14,062 nt of DNA from an uncultured Bacteroides sp. Lineage in GTDB: Bacteria; Bacteroidota; Bacteroidia; Bacteroidales; Bacteroidaceae. Position 1 is the first letter of the stretch. Every line of letters begins with the position of its first letter. Where the stretch lies: positions 1-14,062 of the forward strand of contig CAKUYM010000085.1 of NCBI GenBank assembly GCA_934716785.1. Reading direction: 5' to 3'. The position numbers and the translations under genes are program-made. Positions 6,171 through 13,268 of this stretch are shown in pieces. The notes beneath the pieces are model-generated. The model was given only the letters and a program-made list of their open reading frames with translations. It did not search any database and was not told where the DNA came from.

Positions 6171-6740
6171 ATGAAGACAAATGAGATTTTAGAAAATATC
6201 AAAGCACGTCGTAGTGTACGGGCTTATACGGACCAGCAGGTTTCGGAAGAAGATTTGCAGGCGATTCTGGAAGCGGGTGCTTATGCTCCGAGTGGGATGC
6301 ATTTGGAAACATGGCATTTCACTGCTATTCAAGATATCAATAAATTGACGGAACTGAATGAACGAATCAAGGGAGCTTTCGCAAAAAGTGAGGATACACA
6401 TTTGCAGGAGCGCGGCCATAGCAAGACTTATTGCTGCTATTATCATGCCCCGACTCTGGTGATTGTTTCCAATGAACCAACTCAATGGTGGGCAGGGATG
6501 GACTGTGCCTGTGCGATAGAGAATATGTTTCTTGCCGCTCAATCATTAGGAATAGGTTCCTGTTGGATTAATCAGTTGGGTATGACATGCGATGATCCTG
6601 AAGTCCGTGAGTTTATCACCTCGTTGGGAGTTCCGGAGAATCATAAGGTATATGGTTGCGTAGCTTTAGGGTACGCTGACCCCAAAATCCCGATGAAAGA
6701 GAAGAAGGTGAAAGCCGGTACGATTACCATTGTCAAATAG
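6171..6740 (+). CDS. Nitroreductase family FMN-dependent oxidoreductase
   Basis: A 189-residue flavoprotein of the nitroreductase superfamily, which uses NAD(P)H to reduce quinones, nitro compounds or related electron acceptors; the natural substrate cannot be read from the sequence. The FMN phosphate-binding ARRSVRAYTDQQVS (12-25), the AYAPSGMHLETWHF segment (37-50) that packs on the flavin, the central DCACAIENMFLAAQSLGIGSCW helix (111-132), and the C-terminal VYGCVALGYAD (160-170) are all in place. Length is typical of the single-domain group. The start is supported by a strong Shine-Dalgarno. It ends 33 bp before a hairpin terminator. The strong ribosome site could hint at acquisition from another phylum. 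Confidence 0.92.
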   Translation: MKTNEILENIKARRSVRAYTDQQVSEEDLQAILEAGAYAPSGMHLETWHFTAIQDINKLTELNERIKGAFAKSEDTHLQERGHSKTYCCYYHAPTLVIVSNEPTQWWAGMDCACAIENMFLAAQSLGIGSCWINQLGMTCDDPEVREFITSLGVPENHKVYGCVALGYADPKIPMKEKKVKAGTITIVK

Positions 6741-6773
6741 GAAAGGGTAATAGAGTCGAAAACAGCACATTTT

Positions 6774-6810
6774 TAAAGCGGCGCTTTAGGAGTTCTAAAA
6801 CGCCGCTTTA
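6774..6810 (+). terminator. Hairpin terminator between convergent nitroreductase and gcvP genes
   Basis: TAAAGCGGCG (6774-6783) is the exact reverse complement of CGCCGCTTTA (6801-6810). One mismatch in, TTTAG (6785-6789) pairs with CTAAA (6795-6799), closing a 5-nt loop. T-rich sequence follows on the plus strand, and TTTTT precedes the stem as AAAAA when read on the minus strand. It ends the nitroreductase transcript and could also stop minus-strand reads coming from gcvP. Confidence 0.8.
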
Positions 6811-6868
6811 ATTTACTTTAATTTTATAAGAAATAAGCCTGCCTCAATTTTAAAAGAATCGGAATATG

Positions 6869-6926
6869 TCTTTGAAAGAATATATCTTGGAAGAACATCT
6901 TTGAAAGAATATCCCTTGCAAGAACA
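6869..6926 (-). repeat. 29-bp tandem duplication next to the gcvP stop codon
   Basis: Bases 6869-6897 and 6898-6926 are two head-to-tail 29-bp copies that differ at 3 positions. Both begin TCTTTGAAAGAATAT (15 exact bases) and end AAGAACA. Each 29-mer is itself built of two related 14-15 bp halves, so the unit looks like a four-fold array of an ATCTTTGAAAGAA-like word. The array ends 2 bp short of the gcvP stop at 6929-6931. Confidence 0.75.
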
Positions 6927-6928
6927 GG

Positions 6929-9778
6929 TCAATCAAATGTACCATACCGTGTTGGCAACAGCTTTCGATCCCCCAATGTATTGTCTACACGTGCCACGTT
7001 TACCCAGAACTTATTCTCGCGTACGCTTTCTATCGGATAAGCAGCTTTTTCACGTGTGTATGAATGCTCCCAACAATCATTGACAATCTCATATTCGGGA
7101 TGCGGGGCATTCACCAGCACATTATCATTTTTGTCCGCTTCCCCATTCTTCACCTCTTGAATCTCTTTCCAGATATTCAGCATAACATCTACAAAATTAT
7201 TCAATTCGGCAAGACTCTCGCTTTCCGTCGGTTCAATCATCAGTGTGCCGTGAACGGGGAAGGATAGGGTAGGGGCATGATAACCATAGTCCATCAGTCG
7301 TTTGGCTATATCATTCTCCGAGATGCCCGTTTCTTCGTGCACCTTGCGACATTCCAGAATCATCTCGTGTCCTACAAAGTCATTTGCACCGCAATAGACT
7401 ACGCCATAAGTATCTTTCAAGCAAGCAGCCAAATAATTTGCGTTCAAAATTGCAATTTTAGTGGCTTGCGTCAAACCTTCCGCACCCATCATCCTGATAT
7501 ACCCATACGTGATAGGCAGAATACCTGCACTGCCGAACGGAGCGGAAGAAACTTGATTCTGTGCATTGCCGAAGATGCCATGACCGGGTAGGAACGGAAC
7601 CAGATGTTCCGCTACGCAGATGGGACCTACTCCCGGACCACCGCCACCATGAGGAGAAGCAAATGTCTTATGAAGATTCAGGTGGCAGACATCCGCACCG
7701 ATAAATCCCGGATTGGTCAATCCTACTTGTGCATTCATATTGGCGCCATCCATATATACTTGTGCGCCACAGGCATGGATAATATTACAAATCTCCTTTA
7801 TCTCCGTCTCAAAGATACCATGAGTAGAAGGATAAGTAATCATTAATGCAGCTAATTCCTCCTTGTTCTCTTCAGCCTTGGCACGTAGGTCGTCCATATC
7901 CACATTTCCCAACTCATCGCAGGCACAAGTAACAGTGGTGAATCCCGCCTGAATAGCCGATGCGGGGTTCGTCCCATGGGCCGATGCCGGAATCAGCACC
8001 TTGTTCCGATGCCCTTGACCGATACTTTCAAGATAGGCGCGAATCACGCGAAGACCGGTATATTCTCCGGCAGCACCCGAGTTCGGTTGTAGGCTGACTC
8101 CGGCAAAGCCGGTGATAATCCGCAACTCCTCACTCAGGTTTCTTATCAATTCACGATAGCCTTCCGCCTGATCTTCGGGAACCAACGGGTGTATGCCCAT
8201 AAATCCTGAATAGCTCAATGGCAACATCTCCGACGCGGCATTCAACTTCATCGTACAAGAGCCGAGGGAAATCATGGATTGAGCCAATGAGATATCCTTG
8301 CGATCCAAGCGTTTGATGTAGCGCATCATTTCCGTTTCCGTATGATACTTGCCGAATACTTCGTGGGTGAGGAAAGGAGTGGTACGTTTTAGCGTCTTGT
8401 CGATATTGCTTTTTTCAGGAACATCATCCACTTTCTGATAATCTTTTCCGGCAGCGATGGCGAAGATGGAAAGCAACACATTGACGGCAGCGATATCCGT
8501 TGTCTCATCAATACTGAACCCTACGTCTCCATTCTCATAATAACGAAGATTGACCTCTTTGCTAAGCGCAATTGTACGAATCTGTTGTGCCGAAACGTGT
8601 TCGGGCAACTCGAAGCGCAATGTGTCGAAGTATTGTGCATTGACCTGCGTATATCCGAATTTCTTCAACTCCTTATCGAGAAATACGGTAATGCTATGGA
8701 TACGGGAGGCAATAGTTGAAATACCCTCTTGCCCGTGATATACTGCATAGAAACCCGCCATTGTGGCAAGCAGCGCTTGAGCCGTACAGATATTCGATGT
8801 GGCTTTTTCGCGTTTGATATGCTGTTCTCTTGTCTGTAAAGCCATCCGGTAACAGAGTTTTCCGTATTTGTCTTTTGACCATCCGATGATTCGTCCCGGC
8901 ATATTCCGCTTGTATTCATCCCGTGTGGCGAAGTAAGCGGCAGACGGACCACCATAGAACATCGGCGTTCCCATACGTTGGGTGGTTCCGAATACGATAT
9001 CCGCTCCCCATTCTCCGGGAGGAGTCAGCAGGGCGAGACTCAGAATATCGGCAGCAACCGCTACCTTGCAATCGCCCGCATGCGCCTTTTCGGTAAATGC
9101 TGCGTAATTTTCTACGCTTCCGTTGGAGTTGGGATATTGCAGGATGCAGGCAAACACTTCCGGTGAAGGCTCAAAATCTTTATATTTGCCTACACGCAGT
9201 TCGATGCGTTGCGGCACGGCACGTGTAGTCATGACAGCCAGTGTTTGCGGGAAAATATTCTCATCGACAAAGACAACATTCGCACCCGATTTCTGTTGGG
9301 CACGGGAGCGCAGGGCATACATCATGCTGACAGCTTCGGCTGCGGCAGTTCCTTCATCCAGCAGCGAACAGTTGGCAAGCGGCATGGCAGTGAGGTCGCA
9401 CACGGCAGTCTGGAAATTCATCAACGCTTCCAGACGTCCTTGTGACACTTCGGTCTGATAAGGAGTATAGGAGGTATACCACACAGGGTTCTCGAATACA
9501 TTCCGTTGGATAACGGCAGGCGTGATAGTGTTGTACCATCCCAGGCCGATGTAGGTAGTGTACAGCTTGTTTTTATTTGCCAGTGAGGCGATGTGTTTTC
9601 CAAATTCATATTCCGTCAATGGGCTCGGCAATGCCAACGGCTCTTTCAGCCGGATATTGGCGGGAATTGTTTTGTCAATAAGCTCGTCCAGTGATGCAAC
9701 TCCGATTTTACGGAGCATCACGGTTGTGTCTTCTTCATTGATGCCGATGTGACGGCCAGCTAACAAGTCGGTTTTCAT
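6929..9778 (-). CDS. gcvP: Glycine dehydrogenase (decarboxylating), glycine cleavage P-protein
   Basis: The PLP enzyme of the glycine cleavage system: it decarboxylates glycine and passes the aminomethyl group to the lipoyl arm of GcvH. At 949 residues it is the fused single-chain form. The N-terminal half carries RHIGINEED (9-17), YIGLGWYNTITPAV and ENPVWYTSYTPYQTEVSQGR (substrate tunnel region), and PGRIIGW. The C-terminal catalytic half has GSCTMKLN (506-513), the SAHGTNPASA stretch, DGANMNAQVG, and the Schiff-base lysine K704 in HLNLHKTFASPHGGGGPG. The ATG at 9778 gives the expected N-terminus. gcvT and gcvH are not in the window, so the system is split in this genome. It lies 96 bp after the MBL hydrolase gene on the same strand; I see no convincing own promoter or glycine riboswitch in that gap. 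Confidence 0.97.
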   Translation of the reverse strand: MKTDLLAGRHIGINEEDTTVMLRKIGVASLDELIDKTIPANIRLKEPLALPSPLTEYEFGKHIASLANKNKLYTTYIGLGWYNTITPAVIQRNVFENPVWYTSYTPYQTEVSQGRLEALMNFQTAVCDLTAMPLANCSLLDEGTAAAEAVSMMYALRSRAQQKSGANVVFVDENIFPQTLAVMTTRAVPQRIELRVGKYKDFEPSPEVFACILQYPNSNGSVENYAAFTEKAHAGDCKVAVAADILSLALLTPPGEWGADIVFGTTQRMGTPMFYGGPSAAYFATRDEYKRNMPGRIIGWSKDKYGKLCYRMALQTREQHIKREKATSNICTAQALLATMAGFYAVYHGQEGISTIASRIHSITVFLDKELKKFGYTQVNAQYFDTLRFELPEHVSAQQIRTIALSKEVNLRYYENGDVGFSIDETTDIAAVNVLLSIFAIAAGKDYQKVDDVPEKSNIDKTLKRTTPFLTHEVFGKYHTETEMMRYIKRLDRKDISLAQSMISLGSCTMKLNAASEMLPLSYSGFMGIHPLVPEDQAEGYRELIRNLSEELRIITGFAGVSLQPNSGAAGEYTGLRVIRAYLESIGQGHRNKVLIPASAHGTNPASAIQAGFTTVTCACDELGNVDMDDLRAKAEENKEELAALMITYPSTHGIFETEIKEICNIIHACGAQVYMDGANMNAQVGLTNPGFIGADVCHLNLHKTFASPHGGGGPGVGPICVAEHLVPFLPGHGIFGNAQNQVSSAPFGSAGILPITYGYIRMMGAEGLTQATKIAILNANYLAACLKDTYGVVYCGANDFVGHEMILECRKVHEETGISENDIAKRLMDYGYHAPTLSFPVHGTLMIEPTESESLAELNNFVDVMLNIWKEIQEVKNGEADKNDNVLVNAPHPEYEIVNDCWEHSYTREKAAYPIESVRENKFWVNVARVDNTLGDRKLLPTRYGTFD

Positions 9779-9804
9779 ATTAGTAGGGGGATTTTATTGG
9801 TTTT

Positions 9805-9862
9805 ATCTGAACATTATCTGAAATTATATTATCAGCATACTATCAGCATATTTTATCAGAAC
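9805..9862 (-). repeat. Five-fold short repeat array in the gcvP leader
   Basis: In the 96-bp gap upstream of gcvP, TATCTGAA occurs at 9805-9812 and 9816-9823, TATCAGCATA at 9831-9840 and 9842-9851, and TATCAGAA at 9855-9862 (plus-strand letters). The pairs have an 11-bp period. The array lies directly upstream of gcvP on the minus strand. It could be a cluster of binding sites on one helix face, or just a local duplication. Confidence 0.55.
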
Positions 9863-9874
9863 GATTTAACGGCT

Positions 9875-10513
9875 TTACCTGAAGAACGGGTTTTCCGCTT
9901 TTTCCATTCCGATGGTCGTAGGCGCGCCATGTCCCGGATAAACGACAGTCTCGTTTGGAAGGACAAAAAGGCGGCTGCATATATGGTCTATCAGTTCGTC
10001 GAAGTTGCCTCCTGCAAGGTCAGCGCGTCCGATGCTGCCTTGGAACAGGACATCGCCGGAGAACATGCAGTTATCTTCCTTACAATAATACACCAAGCTG
10101 CCGGGCGAGTGTCCGGGCACATGGATTGCTTCCAGTTGGGTGTGTCCGAAAGTGATAATATCACCGTCGTGCAGATATTTACCAAGCGGTACAGGTGCTT
10201 CCTGTAACTGAAAACCAAACATCCGGCTTTGTTTCGGTGCTTCATCAATCCAATACTCATCCGCTTTGTTGGCTTCTGCCGACAAGCCGAATTCTTTGAG
10301 CATGAACGGATTTCCGAAGATATGATCCAAATGCAAGTGAGTGTTCAGGAGATGCTTCACATTCAGTCCATTAGTGAGGATGAATTGTTTCAGTGCCTGT
10401 TTCTCTTCGTCATAGAAACAGCCCGGGTCAATGACGACTGCTTCTTTGGTTTCGTCCCATAATACGTAACAATTTACGGGAAACATATTAAATTCAAACC
10501 TTTTTATTTTCAT
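9875..10513 (-). CDS. Metallo-beta-lactamase fold hydrolase (glyoxalase II-like)
   Basis: A 212-residue cytoplasmic MBL-fold hydrolase. The metal ligands are complete: THLHLDH (H59, H61, D63, H64), H135 in PGHSPG, D154 in FSGD, and H195 in YPGHG. The GSIGRADLAGG stretch (159-169) and total length match the short glyoxalase II-like (YcbL-type) group, which hydrolyse thioesters such as lactoylglutathione or unknown substrates; Bacteroides lack a clear glutathione pathway, so the substrate is open. The gene starts 51 bp after rsmG and is probably in the same transcript. The ATG at 10513 begins the typical MKIKRFEFNMFPVNCY. Confidence 0.9.
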   Translation of the reverse strand: MKIKRFEFNMFPVNCYVLWDETKEAVVIDPGCFYDEEKQALKQFILTNGLNVKHLLNTHLHLDHIFGNPFMLKEFGLSAEANKADEYWIDEAPKQSRMFGFQLQEAPVPLGKYLHDGDIITFGHTQLEAIHVPGHSPGSLVYYCKEDNCMFSGDVLFQGSIGRADLAGGNFDELIDHICSRLFVLPNETVVYPGHGAPTTIGMEKAENPFFR

Positions 10514-10564
10514 GGTTCTCTTCTATGATTAATCTATTCAGATATTCAGAACAACAAATAGCTT

Positions 10565-11185
10565 TCAAATCGGAACATATACCACTTTCTTGGTCTCAAA
10601 GAACTCCTCTCCGAAGTCGTCGCTCAAGTTGTGAATCACAGTCTTGTGCTTAAACGGCATCGTTTCGTGTTCCAGTTCACCTCCTTTAAGGCAAATAAGT
10701 CCGTTGGGCAATGCATTCTGCTGTTTGGTAGATATATTTTTTTTGATAATCTTGACCAAATCAGCCAAAGGCATCACGGCGCGGCTTACCACAAAGTCGA
10801 ATGTGCGTTTCTCCTCTTCTGCGCGGGCATGGCGGAAAGTAACATTCTTCAGTCCGATGGCATTGGCCACTTCTGTGGCTACGCGTATTTTCTTACCGAT
10901 GCTGTCTACGAGATGAAACTTCGTTTCGGGAAATAATATCGCTAAGGGAATGCCGGGAAAGCCACCGCCTGTGCCCAAGTCCATGACACTTGTTCCCGGA
11001 TGAAACTTGATTACTTTGGCAATGCCCAACGAGTGGAGTACATGGTGTTCATACAAATTCTCGATATCCTTGCGTGAGATAACGTTGATTTTTGCATTCC
11101 AGTCGATGTATAAGTCATATAGAGCAGCGAATTGTTTGCGTTGCTCTTCAGTCAGTTCCGGGAAGTATTTTTCTATGATTTCCAC
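10565..11185 (-). CDS. rsmG: 16S rRNA (guanine-527-N7) methyltransferase
   Basis: SAM-dependent methylation of G527 in 16S rRNA, in the 530 loop near the decoding site; loss gives low-level streptomycin resistance in other bacteria. The 206-residue protein has the usual RsmG length and motifs: NVISRKDIENLYEHHVLHSL (34-53), the SAM-binding DLGTGGGFPGIPLAI (69-83), HLVDSIGKKIRV (91-102), and the FVVSRAVMPL segment (131-140). The ATG at 11185 gives the standard N-terminus. It lies 102 bp after the DUF3298 gene on the same strand, with a repeat array between, and 51 bp before the MBL gene. Confidence 0.95.
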   Translation of the reverse strand: MEIIEKYFPELTEEQRKQFAALYDLYIDWNAKINVISRKDIENLYEHHVLHSLGIAKVIKFHPGTSVMDLGTGGGFPGIPLAILFPETKFHLVDSIGKKIRVATEVANAIGLKNVTFRHARAEEEKRTFDFVVSRAVMPLADLVKIIKKNISTKQQNALPNGLICLKGGELEHETMPFKHKTVIHNLSDDFGEEFFETKKVVYVPI

Positions 11186-11215
11186 TTTTTCAATTACAAG
11201 TTACTGATTATAAAT

Positions 11216-11292
11216 TATATATATGATACTCAATATTTATATATAGATACTCAATTCATATATTGATATTTAATTTATATATGATATTCAAT
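11216..11292 (-). repeat. Four-fold AT-rich repeat array between the DUF3298 gene and rsmG
   Basis: The core GATACTCAAT occurs at 11225-11234 and 11246-11255, GATATTTAAT at 11265-11274 and GATATTCAAT at 11283-11292 (plus-strand letters). All four are preceded by TATATA-rich sequence, with periods of 21, 19 and 18 bp. The last copy overlaps the stop codon of the DUF3298 gene (11288-11290). The array fills most of the gap before rsmG; no clear promoter or terminator is visible in it. Confidence 0.7.
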
Positions 11293-12139
11293 CCTTCAAG
11301 TCTCCTAAAACGGGGTTGCTGCCGAGAAGATGCTCCATCATAGAGAATGGTATTGTCACCTTTACCGGTCCCATGGCGTAGGGAGTAATATCATACACAT
11401 TATAATAGAATGTGACACCATCTTTGTTCAGATAGAAATTTTCGGTCGGAGTGATGTCACCGGTCGATGCATATCCCATATCCTCCAATGCTTCGTGAGT
11501 CGTCACTTTGTTGTCGGCCATGAGCTGATTCCAGATAAGGTCGGTCAAAGCATCCTTATAATCCCCGACGAAAATATCGTCAAGGCGGAGCAGGCGCATC
11601 AACGTAAGATCCATGTTCAAGAAAGTCGTCATATAGATGCCATGAGCCCCACCGGTATACTCGTTATAGTCGATGCGATATACAAGTAAGTCTTTCTCAT
11701 ACAGTTGTACATGGCTTTCGATACCTTTATAATAAGAATACCAAGCACCGATAGAACCTTCGTCTTCCTTGTCTTTTTCATCCTCTGCATACATCGGTTC
11801 CAAGTCGTGACGATACTCACTGACATAATTCTCCGTATATTGCTTTATAACCTCTTTCGGATTTTCTCCGATGTACTTATCACCGAAGCAGGCGGAAATG
11901 AAATAAGTGTTCAGGCTGTCTTTCAGCATATCATCCGATGACTTGACGGGATAGGTGAAATTGATGATAATGTTACACGCCGGCTTGGCTGTATCTTTAA
12001 AAAGATGCGCTGTCTCATTCACTTGGATGCTGTCGAATTGCAACGCACCTGTGTTTTTATTCATCTTGTCATGACAAGAAAATAAAATGCAGCTTGCCGA
12101 AAGTATAATAGCAAGGAGACTGACATATTGTTTTTTCAT
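11288..12139 (-). CDS. DUF3298 (RsiV-like) lipoprotein
   Basis: A 283-residue exported lipoprotein. Residues 1-21 form a lipoprotein signal with lipobox LFSC, so C22 would be the lipidated residue. The mature part starts with a PdaC-like (DUF4163) region around 50-150, then a DUF3298 domain with the landmark YTGGAHG (about 161-167), the LRLDDIF turn, and a C-terminal FYLNKDGVTFYYNVYDITPYAMGP stretch ahead of VTIPF. In B. subtilis RsiV the same domain pair binds lysozyme; here there is no cytoplasmic anti-sigma segment, so the role is probably periplasmic or envelope-related and otherwise unknown. A TATATTTG promoter word lies 49 bp upstream. Confidence 0.85.
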   Translation of the reverse strand: MKKQYVSLLAIILSASCILFSCHDKMNKNTGALQFDSIQVNETAHLFKDTAKPACNIIINFTYPVKSSDDMLKDSLNTYFISACFGDKYIGENPKEVIKQYTENYVSEYRHDLEPMYAEDEKDKEDEGSIGAWYSYYKGIESHVQLYEKDLLVYRIDYNEYTGGAHGIYMTTFLNMDLTLMRLLRLDDIFVGDYKDALTDLIWNQLMADNKVTTHEALEDMGYASTGDITPTENFYLNKDGVTFYYNVYDITPYAMGPVKVTIPFSMMEHLLGSNPVLGDLKD

Positions 12140-12187
12140 ATTCGCTTTTTCTATAAATTACACATTTGCTCTATCATTCACTATTGA

Positions 12188-12195
12188 CAAATATA
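12188..12195 (-). promoter_or_regulatory. -7 promoter word for the DUF3298 lipoprotein gene
   Basis: TATATTTG on the minus strand (CAAATATA at 12188-12195) fits TAnnTTTG exactly. A weak TTAG occurs 20 bp upstream (12216-12219). It would give a leader of about 40-45 nt before the ATG at 12139. It lies after the terminator at 12246-12298, so the lipoprotein gene is transcribed separately from the yecH-type gene. Confidence 0.55.
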
Positions 12196-12245
12196 GATGA
12201 ATTTCATGAATCGGACTAATAAAAACGGAAAAATATTCGAGTATT

Positions 12246-12298
12246 AAAAAAAAGCGATGCACTCATGTACAACAGACAGTGAGTGCATCGCTTTTTTT
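12246..12298 (-). terminator. Strong hairpin terminator of the YecH-type gene
   Basis: GCGATGCACTCA (12254-12265) is the exact reverse complement of TGAGTGCATCGC (12280-12291). A run of 8 A precedes the stem and 7 T follow it, so the stem can extend to about 19 bp and acts in both directions. It starts 16 bp beyond the stop of the minus-strand gene at 12315. No plus-strand gene enters it from the left, so its working direction is minus. Confidence 0.92.
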
Positions 12299-12314
12299 AT
12301 CGCAGAAGAATGAA

Positions 12315-12548
12315 TCAATGGTTGCAGACCTTGCTGATGTCTACCGTGAATCCGTCTTCGACCGGCATGAATTTGCCTTTCTTTTTCAAAAACTCGATAA
12401 GGGTATCCACATCCATATCTTCTGCCGAGCAGGTGTAAAAACGCTGCTGTTCACCAAACTTTTTAATGATCGCTTCCCGTAGTGATGATTCCGAGTAGCT
12501 ATTTCCCTCCATCATGTGAAGGACTTCATGTGCATGTAATTGTTCCAT
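12315..12548 (-). CDS. YecH-type small metal-binding protein (DUF2492-like)
   Basis: A 77-residue cytoplasmic protein. The N-terminal MEQLHAHEVLHMM has the His pattern of the YecH/DUF2492 family, and the remainder follows the family: LREAIIKKFGEQQRFYTCSA (23-42), EDMDVDTLIEFLKKKGKF, and a final VCNH. The conserved His and Cys residues (H5, H7, H11, C40, C75, H77) suggest metal binding, as the family is usually described; the metal and role are not known to me. It stands alone between its own promoter word and a strong terminator, and is divergent from the cysteine-rich gene at 12681. Confidence 0.85.
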   Translation of the reverse strand: MEQLHAHEVLHMMEGNSYSESSLREAIIKKFGEQQRFYTCSAEDMDVDTLIEFLKKKGKFMPVEDGFTVDISKVCNH

Positions 12549-12568
12549 AATCTCTGTTTTTTTCGGTG

Positions 12569-12576
12569 CAAAGATA
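12569..12576 (-). promoter_or_regulatory. -7 promoter word for the YecH-type gene
   Basis: TATCTTTG on the minus strand (CAAAGATA at 12569-12576) is a perfect TAnnTTTG, about 20 bp before the start codon at 12548. No clear TTTG lies at the usual distance upstream. With the word at 12664-12671 it makes a divergent promoter pair. Confidence 0.6.
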
Positions 12577-12663
12577 AGGTAAGGGATGGATTATGAATTG
12601 TAACAAATGCCACATTATACTTAATTTTTTCTATAAATTATAATATTTAATTTGTTTTATTCT

Positions 12664-12671
12664 TATATTTG
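12664..12671 (+). promoter_or_regulatory. -7 promoter word for the cysteine-rich protein gene
   Basis: TATATTTG is a perfect TAnnTTTG only 9 bases before the ATG at 12681, so the transcript would have a leader of a few bases at most. No good -33 TTTG sits 19-21 bp upstream, which may mean that an activator is needed or that another start is used. Confidence 0.55.
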
Positions 12672-12680
12672 CCCCTTGGT

Positions 12681-13079
12681 ATGAAAAGATTAGCTTACAT
12701 AACAGCATTGATTCTCTCCCTTTTGATTATCTATTCGGGGGCGGGGGTATCCATCGTGCACTATTGTTGTGCCCGTTGTGAGACGGTGAAAAGCTGTTGC
12801 AAGACCGGTTGTCCGAAGTGTAAGAAAGCCCATACCTGCGACTCAAAGAAAGACTGTAAGTCGAAAGGATGTACGGCTACCATTTATAAGCCGGATTTGA
12901 TGAGCCATACTGCCGTATTGGATATTTCTGCTCCGGTTGTCGATCTTTTCTGTTCCCGGTTCTGTTACTTATTGACTTTCACATATTCAGATAAACCGGT
13001 AGGGTACGATACTCCTACCTCGCCGCCACCTATCTGTTCGAGACAGAAGCTGGCGCTATATTCCACCTATCTTATTTAG
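12681..13079 (+). CDS. Cysteine-rich exported protein, HYC_CC_PP type
   Basis: A 132-residue protein with an N-terminal hydrophobic signal or anchor (about 4-26) followed by VHYCCARC. Ten cysteines fall within residues 29-64 (29, 30, 33, 39, 40, 44, 47, 53, 59, 64), interspersed with 11 lysines; three more are at 91, 95 and 119. The HYC motif (27-29), the CC pair (39-40) and PPP (115-117) are the three marks of the Bacteroidota family I know as HYC_CC_PP. I infer a periplasmic or membrane-attached metal-binding protein; it could equally be a redox or disulfide-rich protein. I chose the ATG at 12681 over an in-frame TTG at 12669, since the TTG lies in the promoter word. It precedes a TonB-dependent receptor by 237 bp on the same strand. 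Confidence 0.75.
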   Translation: MKRLAYITALILSLLIIYSGAGVSIVHYCCARCETVKSCCKTGCPKCKKAHTCDSKKDCKSKGCTATIYKPDLMSHTAVLDISAPVVDLFCSRFCYLLTFTYSDKPVGYDTPTSPPPICSRQKLALYSTYLI

Positions 13080-13173
13080 CTGTTTATTTCCTTTTTAAGA
13101 CTTTGCTTTCTGTCGAATTTAAGCCGGAAAGTGAAGCGCGGATGAATGCAACCAAGTTGCAGGAAAAACGCAC

Positions 13174-13181
13174 TAATTTTG
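13174..13181 (+). promoter_or_regulatory. -7 promoter word for the TonB-dependent receptor gene
   Basis: TAATTTTG is a perfect TAnnTTTG in the 237-bp gap after the cysteine-rich gene. It would give a leader of about 130 nt that contains the 13182-13268 repeats. No well-placed -33 box is visible, so the receptor may also be read through from the upstream gene. Confidence 0.45.
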
Positions 13182-13268
13182 TATCTCGAAGAAAGTATAT
13201 CTCGAAATATCTCCAACATATTCCGGAGAGTATATCGCAAAGAATATCTTGAGTAATATCTCGAAGAA
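13182..13268 (+). repeat. Six-fold TATCTCGAA-like repeats in the TonB receptor leader
   Basis: TATCTCGAA occurs at 13182, 13198 and 13257, with variants TATCTCC (13208), TATCGCAA (13233) and TATCTTGAG (13245). TATCTCGAAGAA is repeated exactly at 13182-13193 and 13257-13268. The following 48 bases up to the start codon are purine-rich. A small stem TCTCC/GGAGA (13210-13214, 13225-13229) lies within the array. The unit resembles the TCTTGGAAGAA halves of the array beside gcvP. Confidence 0.6.

Noticed and set aside
4318..6740. A restriction-modification system or defence island
   Set aside because: Only one restriction-like gene is present; neighbours are a YigZ/IMPACT protein and a nitroreductase, and no methyltransferase, integrase or phage gene is seen.
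6869..6926. CRISPR-like array
   Set aside because: The repeats are directly adjacent, with no spacers, only two 29-bp copies, and no cas genes nearby.
9779..9874. Glycine riboswitch upstream of gcvP
   Set aside because: The 96-bp gap is AT-rich and made of short repeats; I see none of the GC-rich paired aptamer structure, and it is too short for a tandem glycine aptamer.
12669..12680. TTG start at 12669 for the cysteine-rich protein
   Set aside because: The TTG is part of the TATATTTG promoter word, and ATG at 12681 gives a normal signal-peptide N-terminus (MKRLAY).
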